A stretch of 64,000 bases of DNA from Reichenbachiella ulvae (GCF_025833875.1 NZ_JAOYOD010000001.1:2604001-2668000); one strand, 5' to 3'; shown: positions 16,833 to 26,233, numbered from the stretch's first letter. The notes: generated from the sequence alone by a model not told the origin. Numbers and translations are program-made.

Positions 16833-17435
16833 TTATCGATCTGGCATGGTTCTAAAAATCATGTCCCATAACGGTGAGCTCACCCCAAAGGCTCTTTCAG
16901 GCTGCTTGTAGTGGTGTATTCCGTGATGAATCCACCAAATCTTAAATATCCCTTTCTTAGGCGGCTGAAAAGTATGGACCATATAATGCACCCAAAGATA
17001 TGATGCATAGCCGATCAAAATACCGGGTAAAAAAGCATAGACATAATCACCAATAACAAACTGAAAGGCAAAAAAAAGGATGGCAGAAAGTGCCAGACTC
17101 ACCGGAATCGGCATAGCCAATCGATCCTTGTCACGTGGATGCTGGTGATGGACTCCATGAAAGGTGTAGACCAGACGTTTTCTCACCGGGGTACTCTCCT
17201 CCATATGAAACAAATACCTATGCATCATGTATTCGATCAACGAATAGAGCAACCAGCCCGACACAAATAACATAACAGTGATAATGAAGGACAAACCCTT
17301 TACAGCTATCGCCGCATATAGTAAATAAAATGAGATCCCACCAAATACAATCAATGGGGCTGAAATGTGTGTCCTGGTTAGTTTCTCAAGTATAGGGTTC
17401 TTAAAAATCCTCCCGCTACTACTTTCTTTAAGCAT
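16833..17435 (-). CDS. Fatty acid hydroxylase / sterol desaturase superfamily membrane protein
   Basis: 200 residues with four hydrophobic segments. The di-iron histidine clusters are all present: HRYLFH, HGVHHQH, HYMVH and HHGIHH in order, as in fatty acid 2-hydroxylases (FA2H/Scs7 C-terminal domain). In this phylum such enzymes probably make 2-hydroxy fatty acids for sphingolipids or other lipids; that role is inferred from the family. It is an inner-membrane protein. It has its own consensus promoter and is not obviously linked to the neighbouring bshA. Confidence 0.85.
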   Translation of the reverse strand: MLKESSSGRIFKNPILEKLTRTHISAPLIVFGGISFYLLYAAIAVKGLSFIITVMLFVSGWLLYSLIEYMMHRYLFHMEESTPVRKRLVYTFHGVHHQHPRDKDRLAMPIPVSLALSAILFFAFQFVIGDYVYAFLPGILIGYASYLWVHYMVHTFQPPKKGIFKIWWIHHGIHHYKQPERAFGVSSPLWDMIFRTMPDR

Positions 17436-17465
17436 AGTGAAAAATCATTAAGTGATTAGTTAAAC

Positions 17466-17498
17466 CAAATATATGAGCCAATACGTTTTAATTCCAAA
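17466..17498 (-). promoter_or_regulatory. Promoter of the fatty acid hydroxylase gene
   Basis: Minus strand: TTTG (17498-17495), a 21-nt spacer, then TATATTTG (17473-17466), an exact -7 element. It predicts a leader of ~25 nt. Confidence 0.65.
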
Positions 17499-17527
17499 GA
17501 GGATTTGAAAATCCTCATTATTTTCTA

Positions 17528-18670
17528 TCAGTGGCTTAATTCTTTGAATTCTTCAATGATCTGCACATAAAAATTCTCATATTCAGGCAAGATCTTTTCA
17601 ATATCAAACAGCTTTGCCCTGGCCAATGCTCTTTTCTTAAATCCAGGTAAATTTTCATCTGCCAGAACTTTGAGGGCTGCCTCGGCCATGGCATCTACAT
17701 CTCCTACATCACAGATATATCCCGAATCGCCATTCTTATTCAATTCCGGCAAACCACCTGCGTTGGTACTAATCAAGGGAACTTCGCAGGCCATAGCCTC
17801 TAGTGCTGCCAAACCAAAGCTCTCCTTTTCTGAAGTCATCAAGAACAAATCACTCACACTCAACACTTCCTCTACTGCCTCTAATTTTCCCAGGAACCTC
17901 ACATCATCTCCCTGACAAACTGATTCACGTGCCAGACTTTCTATATGCGAGCGCTCAGGTCCATCCCCTACTAGCAGCAGCTTGGCAGGTATCTTTTCTC
18001 TGATTTTACAGAAAACTTTTACCACATCATCCACACGCTTCACTTTTCTAAAGTTAGAAGTATGGACGATCAACTTTTCGTCATTCTGACAAATCGCCTT
18101 TTTGAAATGGTCCTTCTTTTGCTTCTTGAATCGTTTCAGATCTATGAAGTTGGGGATGACCTTAATTTCCTTCTGAATATTAAAATGATCGAGAGTATCT
18201 TGTCTTAGGTCGTCAGATACCGAGGTAATGCCGTTGGACTGATTGATTGAAAAGGTAACAACAGGCTCAAGAGACGCATCCTTACCTACGATGGTAATAT
18301 CCGTTCCATGAAGTGTCGTGATAAAAGGAATGTGCAATCCTTCAGTTTTCAGAATCTCTCTAGCCATATAAGCCGCCGAGGCGTGCGGTACAGCATAGTG
18401 TACATGAAATATATCCAATCCTTCATGTTTAGCCACATCTACCATCTTACTTGCCAAAGCGATTTCGTAAGGAGGATACTGGAACAATGGGTAAGGCTTG
18501 ATATCTACTTCGTGATAGAAAAGATTCTCATTGAAGAAGTTTAACCGGGTGGGTTGGGAATAAGTAATGAAATGAACCTCATGCCCTTCTTGCGCCAAAG
18601 CCTTCCCTAATTCAGTTGCAACTACCCCTGATCCACCGTAGGTAGGATAGCACACTATTCCTATTTTCAT
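17528..18670 (-). CDS. bshA: N-acetyl-alpha-D-glucosaminyl L-malate synthase (bacillithiol synthesis)
   Basis: 380 residues, a GT4 glycosyltransferase. It joins GlcNAc from UDP-GlcNAc to L-malate, the first step of bacillithiol synthesis, in the cytoplasm. The N-terminal MKIGIVCYPTYGGSGVVATE is diagnostic of BshA. Other family features are FHVHYAVPHA, TTLHGTDITIVG, and the C-terminal EKESFGLAALEAMACEVP nucleotide-sugar motif with ISTNAGGLPE. Length is normal. It lies 69 nt downstream of the GH3/beta-lactamase fusion gene on the same strand with no terminator seen between, so cotranscription is possible. bshB and bshC are not adjacent; a PIG-L-type domain, the BshB family, occurs in the window only as part of the NagB fusion. 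Confidence 0.95.
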   Translation of the reverse strand: MKIGIVCYPTYGGSGVVATELGKALAQEGHEVHFITYSQPTRLNFFNENLFYHEVDIKPYPLFQYPPYEIALASKMVDVAKHEGLDIFHVHYAVPHASAAYMAREILKTEGLHIPFITTLHGTDITIVGKDASLEPVVTFSINQSNGITSVSDDLRQDTLDHFNIQKEIKVIPNFIDLKRFKKQKKDHFKKAICQNDEKLIVHTSNFRKVKRVDDVVKVFCKIREKIPAKLLLVGDGPERSHIESLARESVCQGDDVRFLGKLEAVEEVLSVSDLFLMTSEKESFGLAALEAMACEVPLISTNAGGLPELNKNGDSGYICDVGDVDAMAEAALKVLADENLPGFKKRALARAKLFDIEKILPEYENFYVQIIEEFKELSH

Positions 18671-18739
18671 ATTTTAAATATTAGTCCAGTAAGCCGATGC
18701 TCGGGACAATCTCTATATAATTCAGAACCAAAATTGTAC

Positions 18740-21451
18740 TTACATTTTCTGATTCACAATCTTCTCTTCGGATAAAATCGCCTCATACATCAGATCATGA
18801 ATCTTAGTACGAGTATTACTCTTAATGAGTTTGGTATTTCTTGAATCAGGATAAACTCTATTGGACAAAAAGATGTAAATCAGATCATACTCTGGATCTG
18901 CCCAAACTAAAGTACCCGTAAAACCGGAGTGTCCAAAAGACTGATCCGAAGCATACTGCGAAGCATTGTGCACTTCCTCCCTGGGTTTGTCCCAACCTAA
19001 TGCTCTCTTATAGCGATCGTTTGATTCCTGGGTAAATAGCTCTACCAATTCGCCATCGAAATACTGCGTACCTCCATAACTCCCCTTCTGTAGCATCATT
19101 TGCATATACTTGGCCAGGTCATTGCTATTCGAAAACAAACCCGCATGACCACTCACCCCTCCCAGCAGAGCGGCATTTCGGTCATGCACCTCTCCACGTA
19201 GCAATCGGTTTCTAAAACTCAAATCCAATTCAGTTGGGGCTATTTGCCATTCCGGGAACCTATCGAGCGGGTTGAATCCAGTAAAATCCATGGCTAAAGG
19301 CTGGTAGAATAGACTATCCACCAACAGGTCGATACTTTGCTTCTCGTTCTCCTCCACCAAATCCTTCATCATCATAAAACCTAAATCACTATAGAGGTAT
19401 TTGTATGAACTATCAGGTTGTTGCAGGCTATTGAAGGTCGAATTGGCGATCCATTGACTGACAGAATCCTGCCAATCGATGGAAAGGTATTCGAAGCGCC
19501 TTCTCTCGATTTGCTTTTTGTAGTAGAAATCCCCGCTATCGGATAAAAAAGAAGAATACTTCCAAAATGGGACATAAGATCGTAACCCAGCCTGATGAGC
19601 CAACAGGTCGCGCAAAACCAATTTAGACTTATCCGTATCTCCATAAATGCCAGAGTAATCCCCTACTAATCCCTCAATTTCAAAATTCCCAACTGCCACT
19701 TCTTGCATGACCATTGGGACAGTTGCGGTAGTTTTAGTGACTGAAGCAATGTCGTATAGATGGTCCCATTGGACCGCCTCTAGACTATCATAAGTCAAAT
19801 AGCCAAAAGACTTATCGTATACCACTGCCCCATTCTTAACCATTATAATTTGGCATCCAGGAAACATCTGCTCCACAATACCGCGATTGACAATACTATC
19901 TATCTTTGATAAGGAAGCCACGTCCAAATCCATCACTTGCGGAGACAAATACTTCAACCTACCGAGAGCCCTTTTTGAAACTCCAACAGGCTCTCCTTGC
20001 CCTATGAGATAACCTGGGATTTTTCCGTGAACATCCTCAGCTCCAAACACCTTCTGAACCATCAAACTCATACTATTAGCTCCTAATTCGGAAGTCCATA
20101 GCAAGGTTGACAACTGAGACAGCATCTTCAGATTAGACGGAGTGCCTTGATACAAAACACCTACTTTATAGCTTTGACTCAAAGCTCGAATTTGCTCAAC
20201 ATATTCTTGCATCAGGTCCAATTGAACCACGGAGGACAAATCAATAATCAGATGACTTTTCAAAGGGATATATTGCGAAAAACTATCAACTGGCAACAAC
20301 AGCGGTTCCAGCTCAGACATCTGACTCCTTTTGTATTTATTCACCATTTGATGCAAAACCTGACGATTTTGACTAGAAGAAAAAATGTAAAAAGACTGAT
20401 GATTTAAGTCTCGGATAGGGTAATAATCAAGTTCGTCTTTGACTAGCGCAATAGATTGAGACTGGAATTGGTAATGCAATTGATGGGGCAATAGTGGAAT
20501 AGCTGAGCCTTCCAAACGATCGAACTGCACCCAAAGCTTGTAATATTTTTTAAGACGGTTCTTGAAATAGGACTTTTTGACAATACCACTAGCCAAAATC
20601 TGATTAATAGCCTTGTGATGATTGGTGAAATTATCAAATCGCAAAATATCGATCCCACTGTCCCACTGATTCGTCTTGCTATCTGTCAGACTTGACCTAT
20701 TATACCTTTCAACAACCAAACCGTTGAAGCCCGATTCTTTTCTAAATTTTCGGGAGGGTCTTTTTTTGGTAAGTTGCTCATCTGCTAATACCGAAGATTC
20801 TAAAAACGCCATATTCTGCCAGGGCAATTCCTTTTGATACTGACTTACAAATGCTGCAGCTCCATTCCCCAAGGAAAGCTTGATTCCCTCCTGGTCCAGC
20901 ACACTCCAATACAATTTCAGTTTCTGCCATTCGGATGCTCCATAATACTCCGGCAAGTAATCATAATGAAGAACCTGAATTTGCATAGCATGAAGTAGGT
21001 CTGCGTGATAATAGGCCAGACTTTCGATCAAAGACATATCCGTCAGACTCTCCACCATCAGCTGGCTCGGCAGTTCCTTCCCTCCTTCAAATGGAAGCTC
21101 AAAAACTTTAGGAGACTTTGCTGCCACCAGGGTGACTGGACTACCATAATGCAGCTGATCTACCCAATCCTTAACCAAATCGACCTCCCCATCTTCTATA
21201 AAGACCAGTCCGGCCTCATAATTGATCGCCAAACCTAAAATGGATTGACGGAGTTCTTCATCCTTGAATCGATTCAAGTCAAATGAGACTAGAGGGACAG
21301 TAGAAGAGTTGTGATTCCAATTGGCATACAAAGAATCCACCTCGGCTTCAGAGGCCGAAGAGAATCGAGCACACGAAATCAAAAGCAGGAGAATCAATCC
21401 AACCCGAGATTTGAATGATCGTAATAAATTATATTCTAAGTAAGTTTGCAT
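18740..21451 (-). CDS. Degenerate GH3-like region fused to a beta-lactamase-fold serine hydrolase
   Basis: 903 residues. A signal peptide (residues ~14-33) leads a region laid out like a GH3 barrel (~35-300) and a GH3 C-domain (~330-500, ending VHGKIPGYL like SGKLPV). Its GH3 catalytic motifs are missing: the KHFPGHG-type segment is absent, and the nucleophile site (usually V-V-S-D) reads V246-V-E-R249. The C-terminal serine hydrolase domain (~520-890) looks intact: Ser570-V-T-Lys573, YSD in YLYSDLGF, and HSG in FGHSGFTG. Bacteroidota commonly encode NAGase-type GH3 plus beta-lactamase fusions, perhaps for peptidoglycan turnover. Here only the esterase/peptidase half can be active. The GH3 call is by layout, not by any catalytic motif. 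Confidence 0.8.
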   Translation of the reverse strand: MQTYLEYNLLRSFKSRVGLILLLLISCARFSSASEAEVDSLYANWNHNSSTVPLVSFDLNRFKDEELRQSILGLAINYEAGLVFIEDGEVDLVKDWVDQLHYGSPVTLVAAKSPKVFELPFEGGKELPSQLMVESLTDMSLIESLAYYHADLLHAMQIQVLHYDYLPEYYGASEWQKLKLYWSVLDQEGIKLSLGNGAAAFVSQYQKELPWQNMAFLESSVLADEQLTKKRPSRKFRKESGFNGLVVERYNRSSLTDSKTNQWDSGIDILRFDNFTNHHKAINQILASGIVKKSYFKNRLKKYYKLWVQFDRLEGSAIPLLPHQLHYQFQSQSIALVKDELDYYPIRDLNHQSFYIFSSSQNRQVLHQMVNKYKRSQMSELEPLLLPVDSFSQYIPLKSHLIIDLSSVVQLDLMQEYVEQIRALSQSYKVGVLYQGTPSNLKMLSQLSTLLWTSELGANSMSLMVQKVFGAEDVHGKIPGYLIGQGEPVGVSKRALGRLKYLSPQVMDLDVASLSKIDSIVNRGIVEQMFPGCQIIMVKNGAVVYDKSFGYLTYDSLEAVQWDHLYDIASVTKTTATVPMVMQEVAVGNFEIEGLVGDYSGIYGDTDKSKLVLRDLLAHQAGLRSYVPFWKYSSFLSDSGDFYYKKQIERRRFEYLSIDWQDSVSQWIANSTFNSLQQPDSSYKYLYSDLGFMMMKDLVEENEKQSIDLLVDSLFYQPLAMDFTGFNPLDRFPEWQIAPTELDLSFRNRLLRGEVHDRNAALLGGVSGHAGLFSNSNDLAKYMQMMLQKGSYGGTQYFDGELVELFTQESNDRYKRALGWDKPREEVHNASQYASDQSFGHSGFTGTLVWADPEYDLIYIFLSNRVYPDSRNTKLIKSNTRTKIHDLMYEAILSEEKIVNQKM

Positions 21452-21703
21452 ACTAAAAATAAGAATCTACTACAGGTGGGTTGGAAGTAAAGAAAGACAA
21501 TTTGTTTCAAAATCAAGCTATCTTTCTCATTACTTGCACAAACAATGCCATTTCTGTCTTTAACGTAATTCAAGTCTTCAAATTATGGAACCGCTTGGGT
21601 TAATTCAATATTTTTGATAGAGACACCTAGCACAGTTTTTGATTATTTTTGAGCTAGCATCTAATTATTTAGGCATAATTGGAAAGACATTAAATATTGA
21701 CGC

Positions 21704-22063
21704 ATGAAATTTCCTTCATTCATAAAAACCTCAAAATACAGCCGTTTTCATTTCGAGCCCAGATACTACGATCCAATCAAAGAAGAAATTCAGGGCAAAT
21801 TAAAAGCTGCCAGGGAGCGACAAAACCAAAAAGATTCTGGCGAAGATCCTACTTTTTACCAATCCAGTATTTCCGCTGCATTTAGAAAGAGAGAGAGAAA
21901 GTCCAGCCAAACTTCTGTACTTCAACTAGGTATCGCGGTTGGCCTGTTTGCACTGCTTTTGGGATGGTGGTTTTTGGGCAATGATGTATTCTATATTTTC
22001 CTACTACTCTCCCCATTATATTTCTATTTTCGCCTCAGAAAAAGAAACGCGCCTAGAGATTAA
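21704..22063 (+). CDS. Small membrane protein coupled to mutL, unknown
   Basis: 119 residues: a charged N-terminal region of ~70 residues (including YYDPIKEEI) followed by two transmembrane helices (~76-92 and ~94-108) and a basic tail. Its TAA stop overlaps the mutL ATG (TAATG), so the two are translationally coupled. Similar small two-helix proteins precede mutL in other Cytophagales, as far as I recall; their function is unknown. A TAnnTTTG element (TATTTTTG, 21644-21651) lies 52 nt upstream, without a clear -33 box. Confidence 0.8.
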   Translation: MKFPSFIKTSKYSRFHFEPRYYDPIKEEIQGKLKAARERQNQKDSGEDPTFYQSSISAAFRKRERKSSQTSVLQLGIAVGLFALLLGWWFLGNDVFYIFLLLSPLYFYFRLRKRNAPRD

Positions 22064-23934
22064 TGTCAGATATCATCCACTTACTGCCCGATGCGATAGC
22101 CAACCAAATAGCTGCCGGAGAAGTCGTGCAGCGACCCGCCTCTGTGGTCAAAGAATTGCTGGAAAACAGTGTAGATGCTGATAGCAAAAAGATTCAGCTG
22201 ATCTTATCCGAAGCTGGGAAAAACTTGATTCAAGTCATAGACGATGGCAAAGGCATGTCTGAAACCGACGCTCGCATGAGCTTCGAACGACACGCTACCT
22301 CTAAAATCACCAACTCCGATGACCTGTTCAACATTCGAACCATGGGCTTCAGAGGCGAAGCATTGGCATCAATAGCAGCAGTAGCCAGAGTAGAACTCAA
22401 GTCCAAAAGACCCGAAGCGGAGCTGGGGACTTCTATTTTGATTGAAGCCTCTGAGATTAAAAGCCAGGGACCAGATGCAGTACCGCAGGGAACCTCTATT
22501 GCCGTAAAAAACCTTTTCTATAACGTACCTGCTCGTCGAAATTTCCTAAAAAGTAACCCGGTCGAGATGAGACACATTTTGGACGAGTTTCATCGTGTGG
22601 CATTGGCCAATCCTCAGATTGCCTTTAGTCTGACCCAAAATGACAAAGAAATCTACAATGCACCAGCGGGTAAGTTAAGTCAGCGCATTGTCCATCTGTT
22701 TGGCAAAAACTACCAAAGTCAATTAATCACTTGTCAGGAAGAAACCGAATGGTTCAAAGTTTCTGGCTATATCGGCAAACCAGAGCATGCCAAAAAGACA
22801 CGTGGAGAGCAGTTCTTTTTTGTAAATAATCGCTTTATCAAAAGTGGATATTTAAACCATGCCGTTCAGGGTGCATTCGAAGGGCTGCTGAAGGATGACT
22901 GCCATCCCTTTTACACGCTTTTTATCGAAATGGATCCTTCCAAAATTGATATCAACGTACACCCTACCAAGACAGAAATCAAATTTGAGGACGAGAGAAG
23001 TGTATATGGGATCATCAAATCTGCTGTAAAACAAGCCCTGGGCACACACAATGTCACGCCATCGCTGGATTTTGACATGGACGTAAACTTCGAAAACTTC
23101 GCCGTTCATACAGAGCGTTTCAATCCTCAAAATCACAAAAAGGACAGTAACTACAGCAGTTTCAAATCCCTGGACAAGCAGGAGGGTAAATCTGTACGTT
23201 GGGATAACCTCTACGAAAGTGCCATCAACGAATCATCCCTAAGCCCCGCCGAGATCAGGCAGGAAGAAATGGCAGGTTTTGACCAGAGCACCCCTGATGA
23301 GCAAACGGAAAAAGTACAGATCGAAATCAAATCTGATCTGTCCTCTCCAAATGCAGAAAACAAAAGCACTTCGCAACCAGTACTGATGCACGAAAAGTAC
23401 ATCATGAAACAGGTCAAATCCGGGGTGATGATTCTAGATGCAGTGATAGCTCATGAGCGGATTTTGTACGAAAAATATTTAGGGTCAGTAGAAAACAAAG
23501 CAGGCGTCACACAAAAAAGCTTGTTTCCCGTTCAGTTGGAGCTAAGCCCGGGAGATTTTTCACTGGTCATGGAACTGGAAGAAGAAATAGCTGCACTGGG
23601 CTTTGAATTTGAAGTCTTTGGTGACAAATGCATTGCAATCAATGGAGTGCCTGCAGATGTTCACAACATCAATGAAAAAGAGCTTTTCGAGGGGCTAATT
23701 GAGCAATTCAAATTCAATAAATCGGAGCTTTCTTTAGACAAACAGGAAAATATCGCCCGTTCGATGGCGAAACGTGCTGCCAGCAGAAGCAAAATTTCTA
23801 AAGAAACCTTCGAACTCAATACCTTGATCGATCGTTTGTTTGCTTGCAACCAGCCTAATTATGCGCCTAATGGTACACCTACTTTTGTTATCTTGGGGCT
23901 CGAAAAAATAGTCGAATTTTTTAAATACAAATAG
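22063..23934 (+). CDS. mutL: DNA mismatch repair protein MutL
   Basis: 623 residues. The N-terminal GHKL ATPase has all motifs: LLENSVDAD (Asn/Glu for Mg-ATP), DDGKGM, and TMGFRGEALASI. The transducer domain has FVNNRFIKSG and DINVHPTKTEIKF. The variable linker (~350-440) leads to the C-terminal dimerisation domain. MutL links MutS mismatch recognition to strand incision. In the C-domain the usual DQHxxHE motif is altered to D459-A-V-I-A-H-E, while the following E and YE are kept. The C-terminal PNG(T)P segment lacks the Cys of endonuclease-type MutLs. It is in an operon with a small membrane protein upstream and two rhomboids downstream (TAG directly followed by ATG). Confidence 0.97.
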   Translation: MSDIIHLLPDAIANQIAAGEVVQRPASVVKELLENSVDADSKKIQLILSEAGKNLIQVIDDGKGMSETDARMSFERHATSKITNSDDLFNIRTMGFRGEALASIAAVARVELKSKRPEAELGTSILIEASEIKSQGPDAVPQGTSIAVKNLFYNVPARRNFLKSNPVEMRHILDEFHRVALANPQIAFSLTQNDKEIYNAPAGKLSQRIVHLFGKNYQSQLITCQEETEWFKVSGYIGKPEHAKKTRGEQFFFVNNRFIKSGYLNHAVQGAFEGLLKDDCHPFYTLFIEMDPSKIDINVHPTKTEIKFEDERSVYGIIKSAVKQALGTHNVTPSLDFDMDVNFENFAVHTERFNPQNHKKDSNYSSFKSLDKQEGKSVRWDNLYESAINESSLSPAEIRQEEMAGFDQSTPDEQTEKVQIEIKSDLSSPNAENKSTSQPVLMHEKYIMKQVKSGVMILDAVIAHERILYEKYLGSVENKAGVTQKSLFPVQLELSPGDFSLVMELEEEIAALGFEFEVFGDKCIAINGVPADVHNINEKELFEGLIEQFKFNKSELSLDKQENIARSMAKRAASRSKISKETFELNTLIDRLFACNQPNYAPNGTPTFVILGLEKIVEFFKYK

Positions 23935-24726
23935 ATGTTTAATCTTACGCCAATGGTTAAAAACATTCTGGTCATCAATGCCGGAATTTTCTTAATCGGT
24001 TCGTTTTTGAATATTAACTTATCCCAACTCTTTGGGGTTCACTATATATTTTCTGATCATTTTTTCATCTTTCAGTATGTGACCTACATGTGGCTGCATG
24101 CCAGTTTCATACACCTATTCGGCAACATGTTTGCTGTACTGATATTTGGTCCGATGCTCGAGCGAGTCTGGGGATCAAAGAAGTTTCTCATTTTCTATTT
24201 GATCACAGGGATAGGTGCAGGACTGCTATACGGTGTGGCTGACACCATCGAAAAAGGAAGCCTGAGTGCAGACACTGAGCAATTCATGAATGAACCGAAC
24301 CCTGAAGATTTTTACATCTATGTACACAATTATGATGTGGGATACAATTTGGTGAAACTTGGAGACTTTGCAGATGAGTATTATGACAACCCTAACAACC
24401 TTTCTTATCAAAGTGAGGCTGTAAACATCGTAAGTTCTATCTACGAACGCATGAGTAACATCCCAATGGTAGGTGCTTCGGGTGCTGTATTCGGAATTCT
24501 AATGGCCTTCGGGATGCTATTCCCTAACACCCAGCTGATGCTGCTTTTCCCTCCTATCCCTATCAAAGCGAAGTATTTGGTGTTTTTCTATGGCGCATAT
24601 GAACTATATTCGGAGATAAATCGTAGCGGAACAGACAATGTAGCCCATTTGGCACACCTCAGTGGTATGCTCATTGCGTTTATCATCCTGAAGTATTGGG
24701 CCAGAAAGGGCCGCGATTTTTATTAA
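23935..24726 (+). CDS. Rhomboid-family intramembrane serine protease (first copy)
   Basis: 263 residues with about six membrane helices. The catalytic Ser182 sits in GASGAVFG and the histidine is in VAHLAHLSG (His238 or His241), a complete Ser-His dyad. HASFIHLFGNMFAVLIFG is the characteristic L1/TM2 segment. Rhomboids cleave membrane proteins within or near the bilayer. A soluble insertion of about 65 residues (~108-172) precedes the active-site helix. The ATG follows the mutL TAG stop without any gap, so expression is coupled to mutL. Cotranscription with mutL is seen in many Bacteroidota; a functional link to repair is not established. Confidence 0.93.
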   Translation: MFNLTPMVKNILVINAGIFLIGSFLNINLSQLFGVHYIFSDHFFIFQYVTYMWLHASFIHLFGNMFAVLIFGPMLERVWGSKKFLIFYLITGIGAGLLYGVADTIEKGSLSADTEQFMNEPNPEDFYIYVHNYDVGYNLVKLGDFADEYYDNPNNLSYQSEAVNIVSSIYERMSNIPMVGASGAVFGILMAFGMLFPNTQLMLLFPPIPIKAKYLVFFYGAYELYSEINRSGTDNVAHLAHLSGMLIAFIILKYWARKGRDFY

Positions 24727-24743
24727 GTAGTAAGAAAAAATCT

Positions 24744-25670
24744 ATGGACAATTTGCTAGATGATTTTAAGAATGCCTGGAAGCGCCCTAATAATGCGCTA
24801 CCTCAGATTATTATTATCAATATTGTAATCTTTCTGGTTCTAGCCGTACTCAACATCTTCGGCAAGATCATGGGAGTAGAAGTGGTATCTAACTTCGTTT
24901 ACGATCAATTCACCATCCCTCCTCTATTTAGTGATTTTTTGATGCGTCCCTGGACACTCATCACTTATGCTTTTGCCCATAGCCTTCATAGCATTTTCCA
25001 TATCCTATTCAACATGCTGGTTTTATACTGGTTTGGTAAATTGATCGTAGAATATTTAGGCAATCAAAAACTGATCAATCTTTACGTCATGGGTGCATTA
25101 GCTGGAGGGCTGCTGTACCTTTTCGTATACAATTTGATTCCTTATTATATAGAAAGATCCAACTTCCCAGGTATGGTGGGAGCATCAGCTGCAGTCTATG
25201 CCATCACCGTAGCAGCAGCAACCTTACTTCCTAATTACACTTTTTACTTAATGTTTTTAGGACCAGTAAAAATTAAATACATCGCAGGGTTCTACATTCT
25301 TATCTCTTTTTTGGGAACCGTAGGAGGAAATGCAGGAGGAAACATAGCCCACCTAGGTGGTGCATTCATGGGCTACCTCTATATCAAACAACTACAATCT
25401 GGCAATGACTGGGGCCTATGGATTGGAGGGATAATGCGCTTCTTTAAAAGCCTTTTCATCAAGCAGCCTAAAATTAAAGTCACGCACAAGAGGAGCAATA
25501 AATCAAGCCGAAATTCATCCAGCAAAACCAGTAGCAATACCGGCACAGCTCAAAACATAGCTGATCAAGCCGAGATCGACGCAATATTGGATAAGATTTC
25601 TCAGTCAGGTTACGAAAGTTTAAGCAAGGAGGAAAAACAAAAGCTCTTCAATGCAAGCAAGAAGAGCTGA
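24744..25670 (+). CDS. Rhomboid-family intramembrane serine protease (second copy)
   Basis: 308 residues from the ATG at 24744, 17 nt after the first rhomboid. The frame is open upstream to 24696, but that start would overlap the first rhomboid and add unrelated residues. Six membrane helices. The active-site segment reads GMVGASAAVYA (Ser148; the canonical GxSG has Ala in place of the last Gly), and His203 is in IAHLGGAF. HSIFHILFNMLVLYWFG matches the rhomboid L1/TM2 region. The C-terminal ~70 residues are cytosolic, basic and Ser-rich, then helical (LSKEEKQKLF), a tail shared with many Cytophagales homologues. It is a likely paralogue of the preceding gene. Confidence 0.92.
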   Translation: MDNLLDDFKNAWKRPNNALPQIIIINIVIFLVLAVLNIFGKIMGVEVVSNFVYDQFTIPPLFSDFLMRPWTLITYAFAHSLHSIFHILFNMLVLYWFGKLIVEYLGNQKLINLYVMGALAGGLLYLFVYNLIPYYIERSNFPGMVGASAAVYAITVAAATLLPNYTFYLMFLGPVKIKYIAGFYILISFLGTVGGNAGGNIAHLGGAFMGYLYIKQLQSGNDWGLWIGGIMRFFKSLFIKQPKIKVTHKRSNKSSRNSSSKTSSNTGTAQNIADQAEIDAILDKISQSGYESLSKEEKQKLFNASKKS

Positions 25671-25695
25671 TGTTTAATAGGCTTCTTTTGAAACC

Positions 25696-26193
25696 TTAAG
25701 ATTCCATTTCTTCTTCCTCTTCCACTTCAGCCAAGGGCTTTAGGTTGTCAGGAATTTTCTCTTCTTGCTCATCATATGGGTATACTTCCACTATGTTAGT
25801 TTTAGCAATCGAAGGGATTTCAAAAGGTACAAGCATGGAGTTCAGGCTTTCACTTACCCTATCAAAAGCCTGTTTCACATCTTCTGCATTTACCAAAAAG
25901 TAAGTATTTACTTTCACCTCCTTTTCACTATCACCATCTACTGTGGAATAAGTCACTTTGGCCTTGTACCAGTAATCCGCCTCCTCGAGATGTACCAATT
26001 CACCAATATTGGTTTTGGTAATGCTATTGACAGCAAATTCCCCACTGATATCCCGTTCCATCGCCTCGTATATACGTGATTCGGCCTCTGTGTAGCTCAT
26101 GGCATCCACCAAAAACACGTCCGTAGTTTGCTTCATGATACCTTCATCATTAACCTTACCATACTTCACTTTACATGAATACCAGATTTTCAT
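25696..26193 (-). CDS. DUF4494 domain-containing protein
   Basis: 165 residues from the ATG at 26193 (MKIWYSCKVKYGK). The reading frame is open to 26313, but a consensus -7 element at 26241-26234 and the start of the conserved domain both argue for the shorter form. The protein has two similar halves: VDAMSYTEAESRIYE...TKTNIGEL and VNAEDVKQAFDRVSE...AKTNIVEV. It is cytoplasmic, with an acidic C-terminal tail rich in Glu. The family is widespread and short in Bacteroidota, with no known function. Confidence 0.85.
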   Translation of the reverse strand: MKIWYSCKVKYGKVNDEGIMKQTTDVFLVDAMSYTEAESRIYEAMERDISGEFAVNSITKTNIGELVHLEEADYWYKAKVTYSTVDGDSEKEVKVNTYFLVNAEDVKQAFDRVSESLNSMLVPFEIPSIAKTNIVEVYPYDEQEEKIPDNLKPLAEVEEEEEMES

Positions 26194-26233
26194 TCTCTTC
26201 TTTCTTTTGTTGATTAAACATTTTTCAGGACGC

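Noticed and set aside
24696..24743. Longer start for the second rhomboid
   Set aside because: It would overlap the end of the first rhomboid and add residues not part of the domain; the ATG at 24744 gives normal 17-nt spacing.
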